From: Pseudoglutamicibacter albus
GTDB lineage: Bacteria; Actinomycetota; Actinomycetes; Actinomycetales; Micrococcaceae
Assembly: GCF_031458175.1 (NCBI RefSeq)
Contig: NZ_JAVDXX010000001.1
Coordinates: 1 to 64,000, forward strand
DNA length: 64,000 bases
Direction: 5' to 3'
In this document: positions 61,890 through 64,000 of the stretch, piece by piece
Layout of the letters: the number at the start of each line of letters is the position of its first letter
How positions within the stretch are numbered: the stretch's first letter is position 1
Notes under the pieces: model-generated
Told to the model about the DNA's origin: nothing
The model's input: only the letters and a program-made list of their open reading frames with translations
The model's database searches: none
Position numbers and translations under genes: made by a program

Positions 61890-64000
61890 ATGCCGCCACT
61901 AGGGACACCAGGGAATCAGCTTCCCGCCACCAACTCCGCTGAACGAGTCAGCGCTGACACACGTACCAGCGCCGATACCTTCAGTGCCGCCTCGCGTTCT
62001 GCTGACGTAGCTTCCAGCACCAAACAATTCGCCGCCAAGGGCGCGAAGGCCCGCATTGCCTCAACCACGGGTGTGTTGGCCCTGCTGTTGGCGGGAATCT
62101 CGCCGGTAGCGGCCGCGCACGCCAACACCGCGCCAGCCAACACGGCCGCGGCCCAGACCTCGGTTGCAGGTTTGGGTGCTCATAACGCAACGACGGGCTT
62201 GGCCGCCTATAACAGCGCTACGGTTCCGGCCGCGGACCATCTGATCTTGGAGGCGGGCCACGTTGATGCGTTCAATGTCACCGCATCGAACGGTGCTTTG
62301 AAGCTCAATCTCAAAGAAGACGTCACTGGCTCCCATGTACACCGCGACCCGTCCAAGGTTGAGCTGCACGTCAAGGATGCCGCTAAGCGGGACATCCCAG
62401 CAGGCTGGCCGGGTGCTGGGCAAAGCTATTTCTTGCCGCAAACCCAGGACCACAATCTGCTGTGGCCGGGCTGGGACACCCTCGGGACCCAGGGCGGCGG
62501 GGTCGGTAAGCACGTGGATCTCGTGTTCACCTCTGTCCAAGGACCGGGCAAGGTGTACTTGTTTGGGACTAACGGCTTCGGGCAGATGAGCCCACTTCTG
62601 AAGAACGGCGCAACCCAACTCACAGCGGGTGCGGTGCGCGAACAAACCTATCCGGCCCATACCCACGCGAACTGGGCCTTCACCAAACCGGGCCTGTACA
62701 AGATCACGCTCAAAGCACGTGGAACCCAAACCAGCTCCGGGGCGATCATCGAATCCCCGGCGCAGACCTACTACTTCACCGTAGGCTCCGCCCACAAGGG
62801 AACAGCGTTCACCAAACCGGCACCCGCACCAGCACCTGCGCCGACACCAACGCCGACGCCGAAGCCGGCTCCGGAGAAACCAAAACCGGCACCGAAGCCA
62901 AAACCAGCGCCGAAACCGACGCCTCAACCAACTCCGACGCCAGCTCCTGAGAAGCCAACGCCAGCGCCAGCGCCGTCTGAGTCAGCCAAGCCGACCCCAG
63001 CGCCAGCTCCGGAGAAACCAAAACCGGCACCGGAAAAGCCGAAGCCGAAGCCGGCGCCGAAACCGGAACCATCTGAGTCGGCCTCGCCTGAGAAGCCAGC
63101 ACCGAAGCCAAAGCCTGAGAAACCGGCGCCGAAGCCAGAGAAAACGGCCCCAGCGAAGCCAGCCCCTGAGAAGCCAGCGCCAGCGCCGGGCACCGGAGAA
63201 GCTCCAGCTGACACCTCACCGCAGGCGCCGGGTGATGCTGCGCCGCAGGCACCCGCTCCAGAAGCTCCGGCTCCAGGTGCGCAAGTTCCCGGCGCGCAGG
63301 CTCCAGACGTGCCGGCCGATGTGCCAGCACCGGGCGCGCCAGCTCCAGCACCGGGCGCGCCTGCTGCGCCGGTGACCCCGGAGTGCACCCCGGTCGAGGA
63401 ACCACGTGAGGCAACGCAGGCCGAAATCGATGCGGCCACATCGTCCGAAGATTCCACGGCAGAAGATTCCAAGACGGAAGACTCCACAGCCGAGAGCTCC
63501 AAGGGCTCGAAGGCCGATCGTTCCGCAACTACCGGCGGCGTCACCAGGGGCGGCACCAGCCTGTTCTCCGTGGCGGGTCTGCTGCCGACGTCACGGGTCA
63601 GCGGCAGTGTGACCATCCCAGCGAACTCGCACGTGCACCCGAACTGGGTGTTCTCCAAGCCGGGCTCCTACACGGTACAGATCCGGCAGAACGCAACCCT
63701 CAAGAGCGGTGGGACCGCGTCAGCACGCGCAACGCTGCGTTTCAACGTCGGCCCAGGTGCCGCCGGTGTGACGGGCGGACACTTCGACCTCGGTTCGCAA
63801 CTGAAAGGCTCCACCCTCAAGGCCTCCCTCAAAGACGACCGTAAACAGCCAGCCGCGTGGGTTGAGCCAGGTTCGCTCTCTTTCGCGCTCGGTGATGCCG
63901 CACGCACTTCCGCCCCGGCAGGCATCGACTTCGTGGCACCGCAAGGCTCCAACGTGTGGATGGTCCCGTCCACACAGATCCCAGGTGTGCCGTGGATCGG
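61890..64000 (+). CDS. Surface-anchored protein with choice-of-anchor M domains (3' partial)
   Basis: Open to the window edge, with 703 codons seen. A 50-residue polar N-extension precedes a signal peptide of about residues 53-76 ([18 protein letters not shown]). The first actinobacterial surface-anchored domain (about 100-300) has [21 protein letters not shown] long Pro/Ala/Lys-rich stalk (about 310-490) follows, then a second domain with [18 protein letters not shown]. The repeated His-x-His-x-Asn-Trp-x-Phe pattern is typical of the family associated with metal (zinc or manganese) ABC transporters. The Zur-like operator supports a zinc role. No strong ribosome binding site. The C-terminal anchor is outside the window. 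Confidence 0.85.
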   Translation, partial: MPPLGTPGNQLPATNSAERVSADTRTSADTFSAASRSADVASSTKQFAAKGAKARIASTTGVLALLLAGISPVAAAHANTAPANTAAAQTSVAGLGAHNATTGLAAYNSATVPAADHLILEAGHVDAFNVTASNGALKLNLKEDVTGSHVHRDPSKVELHVKDAAKRDIPAGWPGAGQSYFLPQTQDHNLLWPGWDTLGTQGGGVGKHVDLVFTSVQGPGKVYLFGTNGFGQMSPLLKNGATQLTAGAVREQTYPAHTHANWAFTKPGLYKITLKARGTQTSSGAIIESPAQTYYFTVGSAHKGTAFTKPAPAPAPAPTPTPTPKPAPEKPKPAPKPKPAPKPTPQPTPTPAPEKPTPAPAPSESAKPTPAPAPEKPKPAPEKPKPKPAPKPEPSESASPEKPAPKPKPEKPAPKPEKTAPAKPAPEKPAPAPGTGEAPADTSPQAPGDAAPQAPAPEAPAPGAQVPGAQAPDVPADVPAPGAPAPAPGAPAAPVTPECTPVEEPREATQAEIDAATSSEDSTAEDSKTEDSTAESSKGSKADRSATTGGVTRGGTSLFSVAGLLPTSRVSGSVTIPANSHVHPNWVFSKPGSYTVQIRQNATLKSGGTASARATLRFNVGPGAAGVTGGHFDLGSQLKGSTLKASLKDDRKQPAAWVEPGSLSFALGDAARTSAPAGIDFVAPQGSNVWMVPSTQIPGVPWI

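Overview
The window looks like the chromosome of a high-GC actinobacterium, most likely Micrococcales and probably Micrococcaceae. Supporting signs are GC-rich codon use, the fbaA-DUF3151-purA neighbourhood, the dnaX/recR/lysC order, an IS1249-like insertion sequence, the actinobacterial DUF6318, DUF3159 and surface-anchor (choice-of-anchor M) families, and several genes with no clear Shine-Dalgarno sequence. It is mostly core chromosome with a few accessory insertions. I see no prophage, CRISPR array or plasmid functions. The species is inference only.

Left part (1-13.0 kb): the end of an FMN reductase, an intergenic region rich in a 32-nt repeat, a SpoU/TrmH RNA methylase, fructose-bisphosphate aldolase with DUF3151, and a divergent set that reads as glutarate use (glutaryl-CoA dehydrogenase, CaiB-type CoA-transferase, MHS-family transporter). 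Then come purA, a nitrilase-family amidase, CorA, a CoA-binding protein and metY under a SAM-I riboswitch.

13-32 kb: a histidine phosphatase, an M20 amidohydrolase, an APC permease with a CitE-like lyase, acetyl-CoA synthetase and an FMN-dependent monooxygenase. The last two each sit behind their own SAM-I riboswitch, so metY, acs and the monooxygenase form a visible methionine/sulfur regulon. Between acs and the monooxygenase is a 34-codon remnant of a TRIC channel gene. Next are purSQL, gdhA, DUF3159, a GlcD-type oxidase, a glycosylase-annotated protein and aspA.

32-45.6 kb: a lower-GC one-gene cassette (AlbA_2/GHKL/winged-helix protein) is bracketed by two near-identical palindromic repeats and sits between aspA and lysC. 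It is followed by recR, dnaX, a CsbD protein, SRP RNA, tRNA-Ser(GGA), an intact 1386-bp IS1249-like element with an 8-bp target duplication, a DUF6318 lipoprotein with a secreted partner, and a Q/G/P-rich polytopic membrane protein.

45.8-64 kb: a ParB-fold-like small protein with a LytR_C membrane protein, a second MHS transporter, a complete ECF transporter followed by a nucleoside hydrolase, a charged coiled-coil membrane protein, a secreted cyclohexadienyl-dehydratase-like lipoprotein, sirtuin, patatin and succinate-semialdehyde dehydrogenase. Last are a PIF1-type helicase fused to a dead exonuclease-like domain and a BRCT domain, and the start of a large metal-type surface protein behind a Zur/Fur-like palindrome.
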